From contig NZ_BHGL01000046.1 of the NCBI RefSeq assembly GCF_003864975.1, forward strand, positions 124,001 through 188,000: a DNA stretch of 64,000 nucleotides, written 5' to 3'. Origin of the DNA: Sulfuriferula thiophila. GTDB taxonomy: Bacteria > Pseudomonadota > Gammaproteobacteria > Burkholderiales > Sulfuriferulaceae. Shown here one piece after another: positions 8,858-19,880 of this stretch. The notes under the pieces are model-generated. The model was not told where the DNA came from. It saw only the letters and a list, made by a program, of their open reading frames with translations, and did not search any database. Position 1 is the stretch's first letter, and each line of letters begins with the position of its first letter. Both the position numbers and the translations under genes were made by a program.

Positions 8858-9727
8858 ATGGCGCACGCAGAACTCTCCTTACTTGAGCAACTTTCAACTA
8901 ACAGCTCACCCTACGCTGACCCTTTAACTAGGTTAGATTGGGATGCGCTCGATCTTGATCGCGCTTGGTTACCAGAAGAAGCGGTTTCGTTATTCGGCTT
9001 GCCTGAATATGCAGCACTACCAGAGGCAATACGCATTCGTCTATCGCAATACGAATTCACAGGATTTATCCAGGCAGGAATTTGGCTAGAAGCGATTTTT
9101 ATTGAACGCTTGTCTAAGAATCTTAAGCACACGCAGTCCGTACAAGAACTCGCTTATTACTTGCACGAGATTCGTGAAGAATCCGGGCATAGCCTGATGT
9201 TTTTGAAGCTGATGGAGAACAGTGGGTTACGTTTGCCGGGGATATGGCGTAATCGCCCTTTTGCTGCCGATTTCCTCGGTCGCCACACCCCGCTCAACAC
9301 GACACTTTTCTGGTTGGCTGTCACCATTGGCGAAGAGGTTCCCGACAGACTCAATCGCTATGTTCGCACCCAAGGCCACGATAAAGTCGATGATGTTATA
9401 CGTCAAATGTGCACGCTGCATATCATTGATGAAGCACGGCATATTGCGCATGCTCGCAGTGCCCTGGAAGCCAGTTTAACGCACTGCGGCAAGCTGGAGC
9501 GCAAGTTACTCACCCCCATTGTCAATTTATTGATTCGTCAGTTTGTACGTACGTTTTACTTACCTAATGCTGATGTCTATGAGCTAGCCGGACTCAACCC
9601 TGGTAAGCAATGGCGCGAGCTTGCCCGCAAAAATCCAGCGCGTCGTGAGTTTATTCTGAAATGCCTGAATCCGACTCTGCATATGCTACGCAGTCACGGA
9701 TTTGCTGTCGCTGATCCCGTGTTATAA
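8858..9727 (+). CDS. di-iron ferritin-like protein of the AurF (p-aminobenzoate N-oxygenase) type
   Basis: The product is a soluble helical protein of about 289 residues from the ATG at 8858 (an in-frame start at 8813 lacks a ribosome-binding site and adds a poorly coding leader). Metal-binding motifs for a carboxylate-bridged di-iron centre are visible: a first E in the FIERLSK helix, EESGH near residue 108, E in GEEVPDR, and DEARH near residue 190. AurF oxidises arylamines, but most relatives have unknown substrates. It lies alone between a tRNA and the glnB operon, followed by a hairpin at 9731. Confidence 0.82.
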   Translation: MAHAELSLLEQLSTNSSPYADPLTRLDWDALDLDRAWLPEEAVSLFGLPEYAALPEAIRIRLSQYEFTGFIQAGIWLEAIFIERLSKNLKHTQSVQELAYYLHEIREESGHSLMFLKLMENSGLRLPGIWRNRPFAADFLGRHTPLNTTLFWLAVTIGEEVPDRLNRYVRTQGHDKVDDVIRQMCTLHIIDEARHIAHARSALEASLTHCGKLERKLLTPIVNLLIRQFVRTFYLPNADVYELAGLNPGKQWRELARKNPARREFILKCLNPTLHMLRSHGFAVADPVL

Positions 9728-9730
9728 AAA

Positions 9731-9756
9731 ATGGCACGGAGATTAACCCGTGCCAT
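9731..9756. terminator. bidirectional terminator hairpin
   Basis: ATGGCACGG (9731-9739) pairs with CCGTGCCAT (9748-9756); A-rich sequence precedes and T-rich sequence follows. It lies between the di-iron gene and glnB, which converge. Confidence 0.7.
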
Positions 9757-9789
9757 TATCTTAAATCTCGATACACCACTGTAGCTAAA

Positions 9790-11737
<1,948 letters not shown>

Positions 11738-11741
<4 letters not shown>

Positions 11742-12610
11742 CGCTGCATCGCCTGCTGCACTGCCAGCCCCATCTCGGCGGGGGATGCGGCTACGACAAC
11801 ACCGGCATCAGCCAACGCACGCATTTTTGCCTCAGCAGTCCCGCTGCCGCCAGCGATAATTGCGCCGGCATGCCCCATACGCTTACCTTTGGGTGCCGTT
11901 TGTCCGGCAATATAGGCAGCAACCGGTTTGGTGACGTGATGCTTGATATAATCAGCAGCCTCTTCTTCCCGTGTGCCGCCAATTTCACCCACCATGATAA
12001 TGGCTTCAGTCTCAGGGTCAGCTTCAAACATCGCCAGGCAATCAATAAAATCCAGACCCTTAATGGGATCTCCGCCAATACCGACACAAGTAGTCTGGCC
12101 CAGACCCAACTGAGTGGTCTGATTGACGGCTTCATAGGTTAATGTGCCGGAACGGGAAACAATGCCAATCTTGCCGCGTTGATGAATAAAACCCGGCATG
12201 ATGCCGATTTTGCATTCATCCGGTGTAATTATCCCGGGGCAGTTTGGACCAATCAGTTTGGCGCCATTAGCACGCAGTGCCGCTTTGACATTAAGCATAT
12301 CCAGCACCGGGATACCCTCGGTAATACACACGATTAATGCAATACCGGCATCTGCTGCTTCCATAATCGAATCTGCAGCATAATTGGCAGGCACATAAAT
12401 CACGCTGGCATTCGCGCCAGTCTGATGTACTGCATCGCGCACGGTATTAAAAACCGGCAGATTCAAATGGCTCTGCCCGCCTTTACCCGGCGTTACTCCG
12501 CCCACCATCTGCGTGCCATAGGCAACAGCCTGCTCGGAATGAAATGTTCCCTGCTTGCCTGTAAATCCCTGGCAAATCACTTTAGTGTTTTTATTTACAA
12601 GTATGCTCAT
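11738..12610 (-). CDS. sucD: succinyl-CoA synthetase alpha subunit
   Basis: The 290-residue alpha subunit binds CoA and carries the phosphorylated histidine in [14 protein letters not shown] near residue 247. The N-terminal [13 protein letters not shown] is the CoA-binding Rossmann segment and [10 protein letters not shown] is also intact. With SucC it interconverts succinyl-CoA and succinate with nucleotide phosphorylation in the TCA cycle. It overlaps sucC and nadE by four bases each. Confidence 0.98.
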
Positions 12611-13779
12611 GCTGCACCCTTTACTGCTGCCACAGCGCGTTGCGCTGCATCTGTCAAACCATCCGCAGTAATAATATCTAATCCACTTGCAGCCAGTTTC
12701 TGCTTACCCAGCGCTACATTCGTACCTTCCAGACGCACCACCACGGGCACAGTCACGCCGACCTCTTTCACCGCAGTAATAATACCGTCAGCAATGATAT
12801 CGCAACGCATGATTCCACCAAAAATATTGACCAGAACAGCCTTCACCTGGCTGTCTGAGAGGATAATCTTGAATGCCTTGGCAACAGTTTCAGCCGTTGC
12901 CCCACCGCCCACGTCAAGAAAATTAGCAGGCTCACCACCATGCAGCTTAATCAGATCCATTGTCGCCATGGCCAGTCCGGCGCCGTTGACCATGCAGCCG
13001 ATGTTACCGTTAAGGGCGATGTAATTCAGGCCTGCCTCTTGTGCAGCAACTTCCTTGCTGTCTATCTGACTATCGTCACGCATGTCAGCAAATTTTTTCT
13101 GCCGTCCTAGCGCGTTATCATCCAGCGCCATTTTGCAGTCCAATGCCACCATGCGACCGCCTTGGGTAATTACCAGCGGGTTAATTTCCAGCAAGCTTAA
13201 ATCCGACTCAATAAACAACTTATACAGAGCACGCAGCATGCGTGTCATGTCTCCGACGTGACTGCCAGTCAAACCCAGCCCAAAAGCCAGATTGCGGCAC
13301 TGGAATTCCTGCAAGCCAAGAACAGGATCACAGTATTCGCGCAAAATCAGCTCAGGCTGAGTTTGTGCGACTTCCTCAATCTCCATACCCCCCGCACTGG
13401 ATGCCACCACTGCCACCCGCTCGGTTTCGCGATCGACCAGCAAGCTCAAATACATTTCCCTGGCAATATCCAGAGTTTCTTCAACCAATAACCGTCCTAC
13501 CAATTGGCCTTCAGGCGCATTCTGATAAGTCACCAGATGTGTGCCTAACAATTCAGATGCGGCTTCACGCAAAGCATCCAGCGATTTTACTATACGTACG
13601 CCACCGGCTTTACCGCGACCGCCAGCATGAATCTGGGCTTTAATCACCCAGGCTTCACCACCTAAATAACCCGTCGCTGCCAACTCGGCATGAGAAGGAT
13701 CTTCAACAACGATACCACGTGGAGTATCGATACTGAATTCGCGTAACAACTGCTTTGCTTGATATTCGTGTAAATTCAT
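12607..13779 (-). CDS. sucC: succinyl-CoA synthetase beta subunit
   Basis: The 390-residue beta subunit has the family opening [12 protein letters not shown], an N-terminal ATP-grasp domain with GRGKAGGVR near residue 53, and the C-terminal CoA-ligase domain with [16 protein letters not shown] near 320. It is the first gene of sucC-sucD-nadE-glnB, 43 bases after the kinase-like gene on the same strand, so a promoter must be in that AT-rich gap or the transcript continues from upstream. Confidence 0.98.
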   Translation of the reverse strand: MNLHEYQAKQLLREFSIDTPRGIVVEDPSHAELAATGYLGGEAWVIKAQIHAGGRGKAGGVRIVKSLDALREAASELLGTHLVTYQNAPEGQLVGRLLVEETLDIAREMYLSLLVDRETERVAVVASSAGGMEIEEVAQTQPELILREYCDPVLGLQEFQCRNLAFGLGLTGSHVGDMTRMLRALYKLFIESDLSLLEINPLVITQGGRMVALDCKMALDDNALGRQKKFADMRDDSQIDSKEVAAQEAGLNYIALNGNIGCMVNGAGLAMATMDLIKLHGGEPANFLDVGGGATAETVAKAFKIILSDSQVKAVLVNIFGGIMRCDIIADGIITAVKEVGVTVPVVVRLEGTNVALGKQKLAASGLDIITADGLTDAAQRAVAAVKGAA

Positions 13780-13822
13780 TTCGTCTTATTAAGTTTCTAT
13801 TAAAATCAATATATTAAATCAC

Positions 13823-14488
13823 TCACGGCAATTGCAAAGTAAACACACCACCCTGATTTTGCCCTGTATTATGCAATAATAATTTACCTTGGCGGTCTTT
13901 ATTTACATGCGCTTTAGCAATAATATCCGCAAAGAACAGTCCCAAGCCCATCTCTTCATAACGCTGGCTGACTAATGACCCCACCGGATCATCCAGAATC
14001 GCCTGTGGAAATCCAGCACCATCATCCTGAACGGTCAACGCTAGCTCGCCATTTTGCAATGCTGCGCTTATGATGATACGTTTATTGGCATAACGTAACG
14101 CGTTATGCACAGCATTAAGCATCGCCATCTCAATCAAGTCACGATCAAAAAACCAATACTCAGGTGCAGCATCAACATTCATTTCAATTGCGATTTTATC
14201 CCCGGCCAATACAACTGCATTTTGTACAAACTCTTCAATAAAATCAGCAGGTGAATGTGCCTCGATGCTTGGTGTTAAACGCTCTGTCTGCAGATTAAAT
14301 AACAACAACATCTGCTCCATACAATCATTAACGCGATGACATAACAATCTTGCGTCACCCACTTCTCTGTTTTCAGATTTAATCGCATCCAGCTTCAACA
14401 TCAGCAATGCCATTAAATTTTTGATTTCATGAATATTTAATGCAAGAACTGTCTTTAAATCAATCTGGGATCCATTCTCTGTATTCAT
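13823..14488 (-). CDS. histidine-kinase-like ATPase protein without sensor domain
   Basis: The 221-residue cytosolic protein has an H-box-like helix NIHEIKNLM (His about 19), an N-box NAVHNALRYA near 130, a G1 box DDGAGFP near 160 and a G2 box GLGLFFA near 185. It therefore has a dimerisation helix plus a HATPase_c domain, but no transmembrane or sensory part. It overlaps the response-regulator gene by four bases and is translated after it. The most economical reading is a two-component pair whose input comes through the TPR regulator or another protein. Confidence 0.85.
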   Translation of the reverse strand: MNTENGSQIDLKTVLALNIHEIKNLMALLMLKLDAIKSENREVGDARLLCHRVNDCMEQMLLLFNLQTERLTPSIEAHSPADFIEEFVQNAVVLAGDKIAIEMNVDAAPEYWFFDRDLIEMAMLNAVHNALRYANKRIIISAALQNGELALTVQDDGAGFPQAILDDPVGSLVSQRYEEMGLGLFFADIIAKAHVNKDRQGKLLLHNTGQNQGGVFTLQLP

Positions 14489-16110
14489 TTAATTTTCACC
14501 CCGAATTTGAGACTGATATCTTTAAACAATGTGCTTATTTTCTTAAACTTCTCTAAATTCTGGTGTTTTGCAAAGTGCTGATCGATCAGCGATTTTGCCA
14601 TCTGCATATTAGCCTCATTCCAGCCATTACGATCGCTATCGACAATTAATGCATGTGCCGCATTCAGCGCAACTTGAACATTCTGCGGCATGCGTTTTGA
14701 AGCCGTTACCAGCAACTCGATCGCACCGGCCAAGTCCCCCTTCTTGGCCAGCAATACGCCTTCATTGTTGAGCTTGATCACCGCGCTTACACTATTCTCA
14801 ATCAAATCCTGACTTTCATCAGCACGCCCGACATTTTCCAGCATTTTACGTACCGACTTCTGCACCATCTCGTCGTCATAGAAATTACTGATAACATCCT
14901 TAACCAGCGCTCTGGCTTCATCCGCTTTATTATTCAGAAAGCAACTCTTCGCCATATCGATAGTAACCGCGTCCGGCAAATGTAAACCATGCTCTTTCTT
15001 GATCTCCAATGCATTTGCCAGTGCTTTTTCAGACTCCACCTGACGAGCCGCGCCCTGATAAATCAGACTTTCCATCACTGAACTGGCCAGATCAAGTTCA
15101 GGCGTTTTATCAAATGACTTTCTCGCATCCGCTATCGTACTTAACGCATCTTCATGCTTGCCGTCATCTAACAATACCCGCGACAGATTAACGAAATCAT
15201 TGTGTGATCGAAAGAATGAATATTTCCCCTTGTTCACAACAATTCCAAAGGCTTTTTTTGCCTTTTCCAAATCACCGTTACGGTATGCCATTTCACCAAT
15301 TTTGGACTGGCGCGATAGCGTATTAGGTGAAATATCTACCGCCTTTTCCAGTATGCTCTGAGCTAAATCAGCATTGCCTTTGTGTTCATGCACTTGCGCC
15401 AATAAATCATACGCCTCCAGATATTGCGGCGTCTCAGCAATTGCCAGCTCCAGCGCCTCAATAGCTTCTTCATCATGACCACCCATGCTCAGGGTTTTAG
15501 CCAGGCCGATACGCGCCCAGGGAATAGCTCTGGCGGCAACTACCTGTTCATACAAAGCCCGCGCTTCATCATGGCGACCCAAGGTAATCAACAATTCGCC
15601 TTTCAGCCGGATCAGATCAATTGCAAACTTACTCTTGAGATTCAGGATGCGGTCACATTCAACGATAGCATCTTCTGCTTTACCATTAGCGATTAACGCA
15701 TGGATAGGCGCAAACACATCCTTCTTTTCAAAAACCCGTTCCAGACGAATGCGCATGGTTTCCGCAGTAAATGGCTTGAGCAGATAATCGTCTGGAGCAA
15801 GCTCGGCGCACGACACTACTTTTTCGTAACCCCGCTCAGCCGTCACCATGAGGAATGCGACCGTAGGCGCAATCAATGCACTTTTACGCAGCTGCTCCAG
15901 AATTTGCTGACCATCGCTACCATCCCCTAAGCAATAGTCACAGACAATAATATCGAATTCCCGCTGCCGGATTCGAAATACAGCCTCATTAGCCGTATTG
16001 GACATTTCGCAGCGCGTAATCCCGAAATTACTTAAAGTCGTGCGTAAAGATGAACACATCGCCGGGCTGTCATCGATAATCAGCGCCCTCTTTTTGCTAA
16101 AATCTATCAT
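14485..16110 (-). CDS. response regulator receiver protein with a long TPR domain
   Basis: The 541-residue product has a complete receiver domain at about 8-130 (acidic pair DD at 13-14, phosphoacceptor in CDYCLGDG near 58, LLKPF near 108). It then has roughly ten tetratricopeptide-like helical repeats to the C terminus and no DNA-binding domain, so output should be through protein contacts. Family members with CheY-TPR layout occur in aquatic proteobacteria, with poorly known roles. It is paired by overlap with the kinase-like gene. Confidence 0.88.
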   Translation of the reverse strand: MIDFSKKRALIIDDSPAMCSSLRTTLSNFGITRCEMSNTANEAVFRIRQREFDIIVCDYCLGDGSDGQQILEQLRKSALIAPTVAFLMVTAERGYEKVVSCAELAPDDYLLKPFTAETMRIRLERVFEKKDVFAPIHALIANGKAEDAIVECDRILNLKSKFAIDLIRLKGELLITLGRHDEARALYEQVVAARAIPWARIGLAKTLSMGGHDEEAIEALELAIAETPQYLEAYDLLAQVHEHKGNADLAQSILEKAVDISPNTLSRQSKIGEMAYRNGDLEKAKKAFGIVVNKGKYSFFRSHNDFVNLSRVLLDDGKHEDALSTIADARKSFDKTPELDLASSVMESLIYQGAARQVESEKALANALEIKKEHGLHLPDAVTIDMAKSCFLNNKADEARALVKDVISNFYDDEMVQKSVRKMLENVGRADESQDLIENSVSAVIKLNNEGVLLAKKGDLAGAIELLVTASKRMPQNVQVALNAAHALIVDSDRNGWNEANMQMAKSLIDQHFAKHQNLEKFKKISTLFKDISLKFGVKIK

Positions 16111-16154
16111 TTCATCTCACATCCATATATTTATTGTTATATTCACGAGACAAA

Positions 16155-16949
16155 CTACACAGCAACAGGCGCTTTAATTGGCGGGTGCGGGTCATACCCC
16201 ACTAATTCAAAATCTTCAAACCGGAATTCAAACAAATCCTTTACAGCAGGATTAATGCGCATCACCGGCAACGCTCGCGGTGTACGGGTAAGCTGTTCGC
16301 TGGCCTGTTCCAGATGATTAGAGTACAAATGCGCATCACCCAGAGTATGCACAAAATCACCTACTTCAAGCCCGCTCACCTGCGCCACCATCATGGTCAA
16401 CAAAGCGTAACTGGCAATATTAAATGGCACGCCTAAGAATATATCGGCACTGCGCTGATAAAGTTGACAGCTCAGTTTGCCATCAGCCACATAAAACTGG
16501 AAAAAAGCATGGCAAGGCGCGAGTGCCATCTGATCCAGTTCAGCGACGTTCCACGCAGATACAATAATACGGCGCGAGTCCGGATTATGTTTCAGGTCAT
16601 GCAGTATCCGCGCTATCTGATCGATATGCCCGCCATCAGGCGTAGGCCAACTACGCCATTGTTTGCCATATACCGGGCCTAAATCCCCATTTTCATCAGC
16701 CCACTCATCCCAGATTTTTACGCCATTTTCTTTCAAATAACGAATATTGGTATCCCCTTGCAGGAACCAGAGCAATTCGTGAATAATTGAACGCAAATGG
16801 CACTTTTTAGTGGTTACCAGCGGGAATCCCTGGCTCAAATCAAAACGCATCTGGTAACCGAATACCGATACAGTACCCGTGCCGGTGCGATCAGATTTCA
16901 CAGTGCCATGCTGTTGTACATGCCGCATCAAATCTAAATATTGGCGCAT
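16155..16949 (-). CDS. thyA: thymidylate synthase
   Basis: The enzyme methylates dUMP to dTMP with 5,10-methylenetetrahydrofolate. At 264 residues it matches the E. coli form. The catalytic Cys is in [12 protein letters not shown] (about 146) and the [20 protein letters not shown] dUMP-binding segment follows. Its start is 2 bases after the stop of the upstream truncated haemoglobin gene. Confidence 0.98.
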   Translation of the reverse strand: MRQYLDLMRHVQQHGTVKSDRTGTGTVSVFGYQMRFDLSQGFPLVTTKKCHLRSIIHELLWFLQGDTNIRYLKENGVKIWDEWADENGDLGPVYGKQWRSWPTPDGGHIDQIARILHDLKHNPDSRRIIVSAWNVAELDQMALAPCHAFFQFYVADGKLSCQLYQRSADIFLGVPFNIASYALLTMMVAQVSGLEVGDFVHTLGDAHLYSNHLEQASEQLTRTPRALPVMRINPAVKDLFEFRFEDFELVGYDPHPPIKAPVAV

Positions 16950-16951
16950 TG

Positions 16952-17356
16952 TTACTCTCCTACCTGTAAATGACGTTTCATCGTATCCGCAATACCCTGC
17001 GCCATTTGCAACCAGCGTTGCGCAAGTTCAGGCGACAAATGCGTCAGTAGCGTTGCTTCGAATACCTGCAACCAGCGATCGAATGCCGCCATATTCAAAT
17101 TCATGACACGATGCCGGCCAAGCATATCAAAAGGACGCGGGCCCTCAATTTTGCCGCCCAGCACAGTCCACCAATAATCGCTTATTAACGCCTCATGTTC
17201 GGCAAAATCGCCCATTCCGGCAAAAAACGGGCTCATCAACGGATCAGCCTGTAATCGACCATAAAAATCATGAACGACAATAGCCACATTTTCCCGGCCG
17301 ATCTTGTCACACAGCGGTTCCAGTTTACGACGTGGGGTAGGTTCGCCAATTTGCAT
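16952..17356 (-). CDS. truncated haemoglobin (group III-like)
   Basis: The 134-residue haem protein of the 2-on-2 globin fold shows [15 protein letters not shown] in helix [10 protein letters not shown], and a proximal His in LGRHRVMNL near residue 81. The aromatic-rich YWW and absence of the group II/I glycine pattern favour group III. Such proteins bind oxygen or nitric oxide. Its first 32 bases overlap the end of bpt, an unusually long overlap; the next in-frame ATG would remove the first helix. Confidence 0.88.
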   Translation of the reverse strand: MQIGEPTPRRKLEPLCDKIGRENVAIVVHDFYGRLQADPLMSPFFAGMGDFAEHEALISDYWWTVLGGKIEGPRPFDMLGRHRVMNLNMAAFDRWLQVFEATLLTHLSPELAQRWLQMAQGIADTMKRHLQVGE

Positions 17357-18053
17357 CTATTAATCCTTGTAACGGTTGATATTGTTGCTTATATGCCATT
17401 TTACGGCTATCGGCTATCCAGTAACCCAAATACAGATAAGGCAATCGAAACTGCCGTGCCAGATCAATCTGCCACAACACATTAAAAACACCAAAACTTC
17501 GCGCGGGCAGCTCCGGATTGAAAAACGTATATACCGAAGAAAAACCATCAGCAACCCGATCAATCAGGCTTACCATCTGCACTTGATCACCCTCGCGGAA
17601 GGTCAGCAAATAGGTATCGACCTGACTGGCCACCAGAAAATGCGTGTATTGCTCGCGGTCATCATGATCCATACCCCCACCAGCATGCCGAGCCGCCTGA
17701 TAGCGCTGATACAAGTCAAAATGCTCAGGATCGAAGTAAGGTTGCTGCACGCTCACAGTCAGCGCGGCATTACGCTTCAACACACGACGTTGCGTGCGGT
17801 TTGGTTCAAATTCATCCACTACTACCCGTACCGGCACACATTCCTGACAACCATCACATTGCGGCCGATAGGTAAACAGCCCGCTACGGCGAAAGCCGGC
17901 ACGTATAAGTTCGCTGTAAACCGGTGAATTAACCAGATGCGCGGGTGTGGCTACTTGTGAACGCGCAATACGTTCAGGTAAATAACTGCATGAATAAGGC
18001 TGGGTTAGATAAAACTGCAGCGGTACTGATGGCATATCGTTTAATCGTGTCAT
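17325..18053 (-). CDS. bpt: aspartate/glutamate leucyltransferase (Bpt-type, Ate1-related)
   Basis: The 242-residue aminoacyl-tRNA protein transferase adds leucine to N-terminal Asp or Glu, making a degradation signal for ClpS/ClpAP. The N-terminal CSYLPER and the CDGCQECVPVRV cysteine cluster near 65, YTHFLVASQVDTY and the YLGYWIADSRKMAYK segment near 215 are typical. It overlaps aat by four bases; the pair covers both branches of the bacterial N-degron pathway. Confidence 0.95.
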   Translation of the reverse strand: MTRLNDMPSVPLQFYLTQPYSCSYLPERIARSQVATPAHLVNSPVYSELIRAGFRRSGLFTYRPQCDGCQECVPVRVVVDEFEPNRTQRRVLKRNAALTVSVQQPYFDPEHFDLYQRYQAARHAGGGMDHDDREQYTHFLVASQVDTYLLTFREGDQVQMVSLIDRVADGFSSVYTFFNPELPARSFGVFNVLWQIDLARQFRLPYLYLGYWIADSRKMAYKQQYQPLQGLIDANWRTYPTS

Positions 18054-18757
18054 TCGATCAAGTCATCCTCAAATTGCCATGGCAAAGCCACACTGGGTGC
18101 GTACACCCCATCCGCCAATAGCTGCATAAACTCACTACGCTGAATTTCCCGCGCACCGAACCTGGCTAAATGCGCCGTATTCATCTGGCAATCGATCACC
18201 TTGAACTGCCAGCGCTGCAACTGCCGAACTAAATGTACAAAAGCAATTTTAGACGCATCAGCGACCCGTGTGAACATCGACTCCCCGTAAAACACTTTAC
18301 CTAACGCAATACCGTAAAGGCCTCCCGCTAACTCCCCATCTATCCACGTTTCAATACTATGCGCCACGCCCAAACGATGCAATTCTGTATAAGCAGCAAT
18401 CATCTGCGGACTTATCCATGTTCCATCCTGTCCGGCCCTAGGCTGACTGCAACCTTCCATCACCTGGCTGAACGCTGTATCCACCCGAATTTCATAATGA
18501 TGCTTCCGTATGACGCGCAACAACGAATGCGGTACGTGCAATTCATGCGGAAACAACACCATGCGCGGGTCGGGGCTCCACCATAAAATAGGCTGAATGG
18601 CATTAAACCAGGGGAAAATCCCACGAGAATAAGCTGCAATCAGCCATTCGGCAGACAACGAACCACCAGCCGCCAATAATCCTGACGGATCATTCAAGGC
18701 CCGGATTACGGGTGGAAAATCTTCAATCGTTTTTAGCCAAGGTAACATTTTTGTCAT
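18050..18757 (-). CDS. aat: leucyl/phenylalanyl-tRNA--protein transferase
   Basis: The 235-residue enzyme attaches Leu or Phe to N-terminal Lys/Arg. Visible landmarks are GLLAAGGSLSAEWLIAAYSRGIFPW (described in parts: GLLAAGG near 26, YSRGIFPWF near 44), WWSPDPRMVL and the FYGESMFTR motif near 150. It is the first gene of the long minus-strand run towards glnB and its promoter should lie in 18758-18800. Confidence 0.97.
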   Translation of the reverse strand: MTKMLPWLKTIEDFPPVIRALNDPSGLLAAGGSLSAEWLIAAYSRGIFPWFNAIQPILWWSPDPRMVLFPHELHVPHSLLRVIRKHHYEIRVDTAFSQVMEGCSQPRAGQDGTWISPQMIAAYTELHRLGVAHSIETWIDGELAGGLYGIALGKVFYGESMFTRVADASKIAFVHLVRQLQRWQFKVIDCQMNTAHLARFGAREIQRSEFMQLLADGVYAPSVALPWQFEDDLIE

Positions 18758-18811
18758 TTTACCTTAACCGGAATTAATTAAGACTTCACCAAAAAAAATC
18801 ATATCGGACTC

Positions 18812-18839
18812 TTGACAAAAAATTATAAGAAGATATATT
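18812..18839 (+). promoter_or_regulatory. sigma-70-type promoter with overlapping palindrome
   Basis: TTGACA (18812-18817) is a perfect -35; TATATT (18834-18839) is a near-consensus -10 at 16-bp spacing. AAGATA and TATCTT (18830-18835, 18840-18845) form a short dyad around the -10 that could be an operator. The promoter points at the small membrane peptide at 18873. Confidence 0.7.
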
Positions 18840-18872
18840 TATCTTAATACCCAATAAAGAAAGGAAAATGAA

Positions 18873-19001
18873 ATGACAAACCTAATTCATATGTTACTGA
18901 CATCACGCATCGGTTTAATGAGTCTGTTCACAGTGACCTTTGCAGTGGGTATGATGGTATGGTTTACCTGGTGGTTTCTGAAAAACTCAAAACACAAATA
19001 A
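18873..19001 (+). CDS. 42-residue single-pass membrane peptide (DUF3149-like)
   Basis: The ATG at 18873 lies 7 bases after AAAGGAAA, a good ribosome-binding site, and the frame runs to TAA 18999-19001. The peptide has a short polar N terminus, one hydrophobic segment of about 22 residues rich in Met, Phe and Trp, and a basic tail KNSKHK. This pattern fits the small DUF3149-type inner-membrane proteins common in betaproteobacteria; the function is unknown. A strong promoter precedes it and the convergent peroxiredoxin gene starts its stop 14 bases later. Confidence 0.72.
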   Translation: MTNLIHMLLTSRIGLMSLFTVTFAVGMMVWFTWWFLKNSKHK

Positions 19002-19014
19002 ACGCTGAATGATG

Positions 19015-19557
19015 TTAACGTCGCCTCACCTGTAACACCGTCAGGTCAGCTATGACCTGACGAGGATTCTTCGCCGCATCAACCGACTCATAAACCTTCG
19101 CAATCCTGCCATCAGGATCAATGATAAATGTATTGCGTTTGGCAAATTTCACCACCACATAATCACTGATAGAACCATATCGCCCAGCCAATTCACCCCG
19201 CTTATCTGCCAGCAAAGGGAATGGCAAACCGTGTTTTTTGGCAAACTCGGCATGGGAATCAGCATCGTCAACACTCACTCCCACAACTTCGGCACCTAAC
19301 GCACGTATCTGAAAAATATCATCCCGAAACTGGCAGGCTTCAGTTGTGCAATGCGGCGTATCATCTTTCGGATAAAAATACAGCACCAGCCACTTGCCTC
19401 GAAAATCCGACAATTTTTGTATTTTCCCCGACTGATCCTGCAACGCAAAATCTGGCGCAAGCTGCCCTGGCTTAGGCACGTCCGCAGCATATACAGTACG
19501 CAAGCAGACTGTTGCCAGGAATAACAGACCCATTCCGAACAAAACAACAATTTTCAT
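19015..19557 (-). CDS. exported thiol peroxidase (BCP/peroxiredoxin Q type)
   Basis: The 180-residue product has a signal peptide ending near residue 24 (VYAAD) and an AhpC/TSA-type thioredoxin fold. The active-site segment is YPKDDTPHCTTEACQFRD: the peroxidatic Cys in TPHC and a second Cys five residues on, as in BCP/PrxQ enzymes, but with His where most have Gly. It should reduce peroxides in the periplasm with an unknown reductant. Start ATG 19555-19557. Confidence 0.92.
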   Translation of the reverse strand: MKIVVLFGMGLLFLATVCLRTVYAADVPKPGQLAPDFALQDQSGKIQKLSDFRGKWLVLYFYPKDDTPHCTTEACQFRDDIFQIRALGAEVVGVSVDDADSHAEFAKKHGLPFPLLADKRGELAGRYGSISDYVVVKFAKRNTFIIDPDGRIAKVYESVDAAKNPRQVIADLTVLQVRRR

Positions 19558-19756
19558 CCTATCTCCTCGCGTACCGTGGCCAAACCCATAAATACAAATC
19601 TAAATAACAAACGGAAAGCTGCCCTATAACCCACCACTACACAGACACCAACACACTCACGCTCAAGCCGGATGGTAACTATGCCCGGCAACCGGGAGCA
19701 ATATATATCCCTTGATGGGTTATGGATTAGCACATAATCAGCTAAAATACGCAAAT

Positions 19757-19832
19757 GCCCCGGTAGCTCAGTGGATAGAGCATTCCCCTCCTAAGGGAAG
19801 GGTCACACGTTCGATTCGTGTTCGGGGCACCA
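19757..19832 (+). tRNA. tRNA-Arg(CCT)
   Basis: A 76-nt tRNA with encoded CCA: acceptor GCCCCGG pairs with TTCGGGGC (with G-T pairing), the D-arm has AGCTCAGTGG, the anticodon loop CTCCTAA reads CCT, and the T-arm is CACACGTTCGATTCGTGTT. A TAAAAT -10-like box lies at 19743-19748, 8 bases before the tRNA. Confidence 0.96.
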
Positions 19833-19880
19833 GATTACCTATGCAATACCCTTCCACAATCAAACTTTACAATCCGCTGA

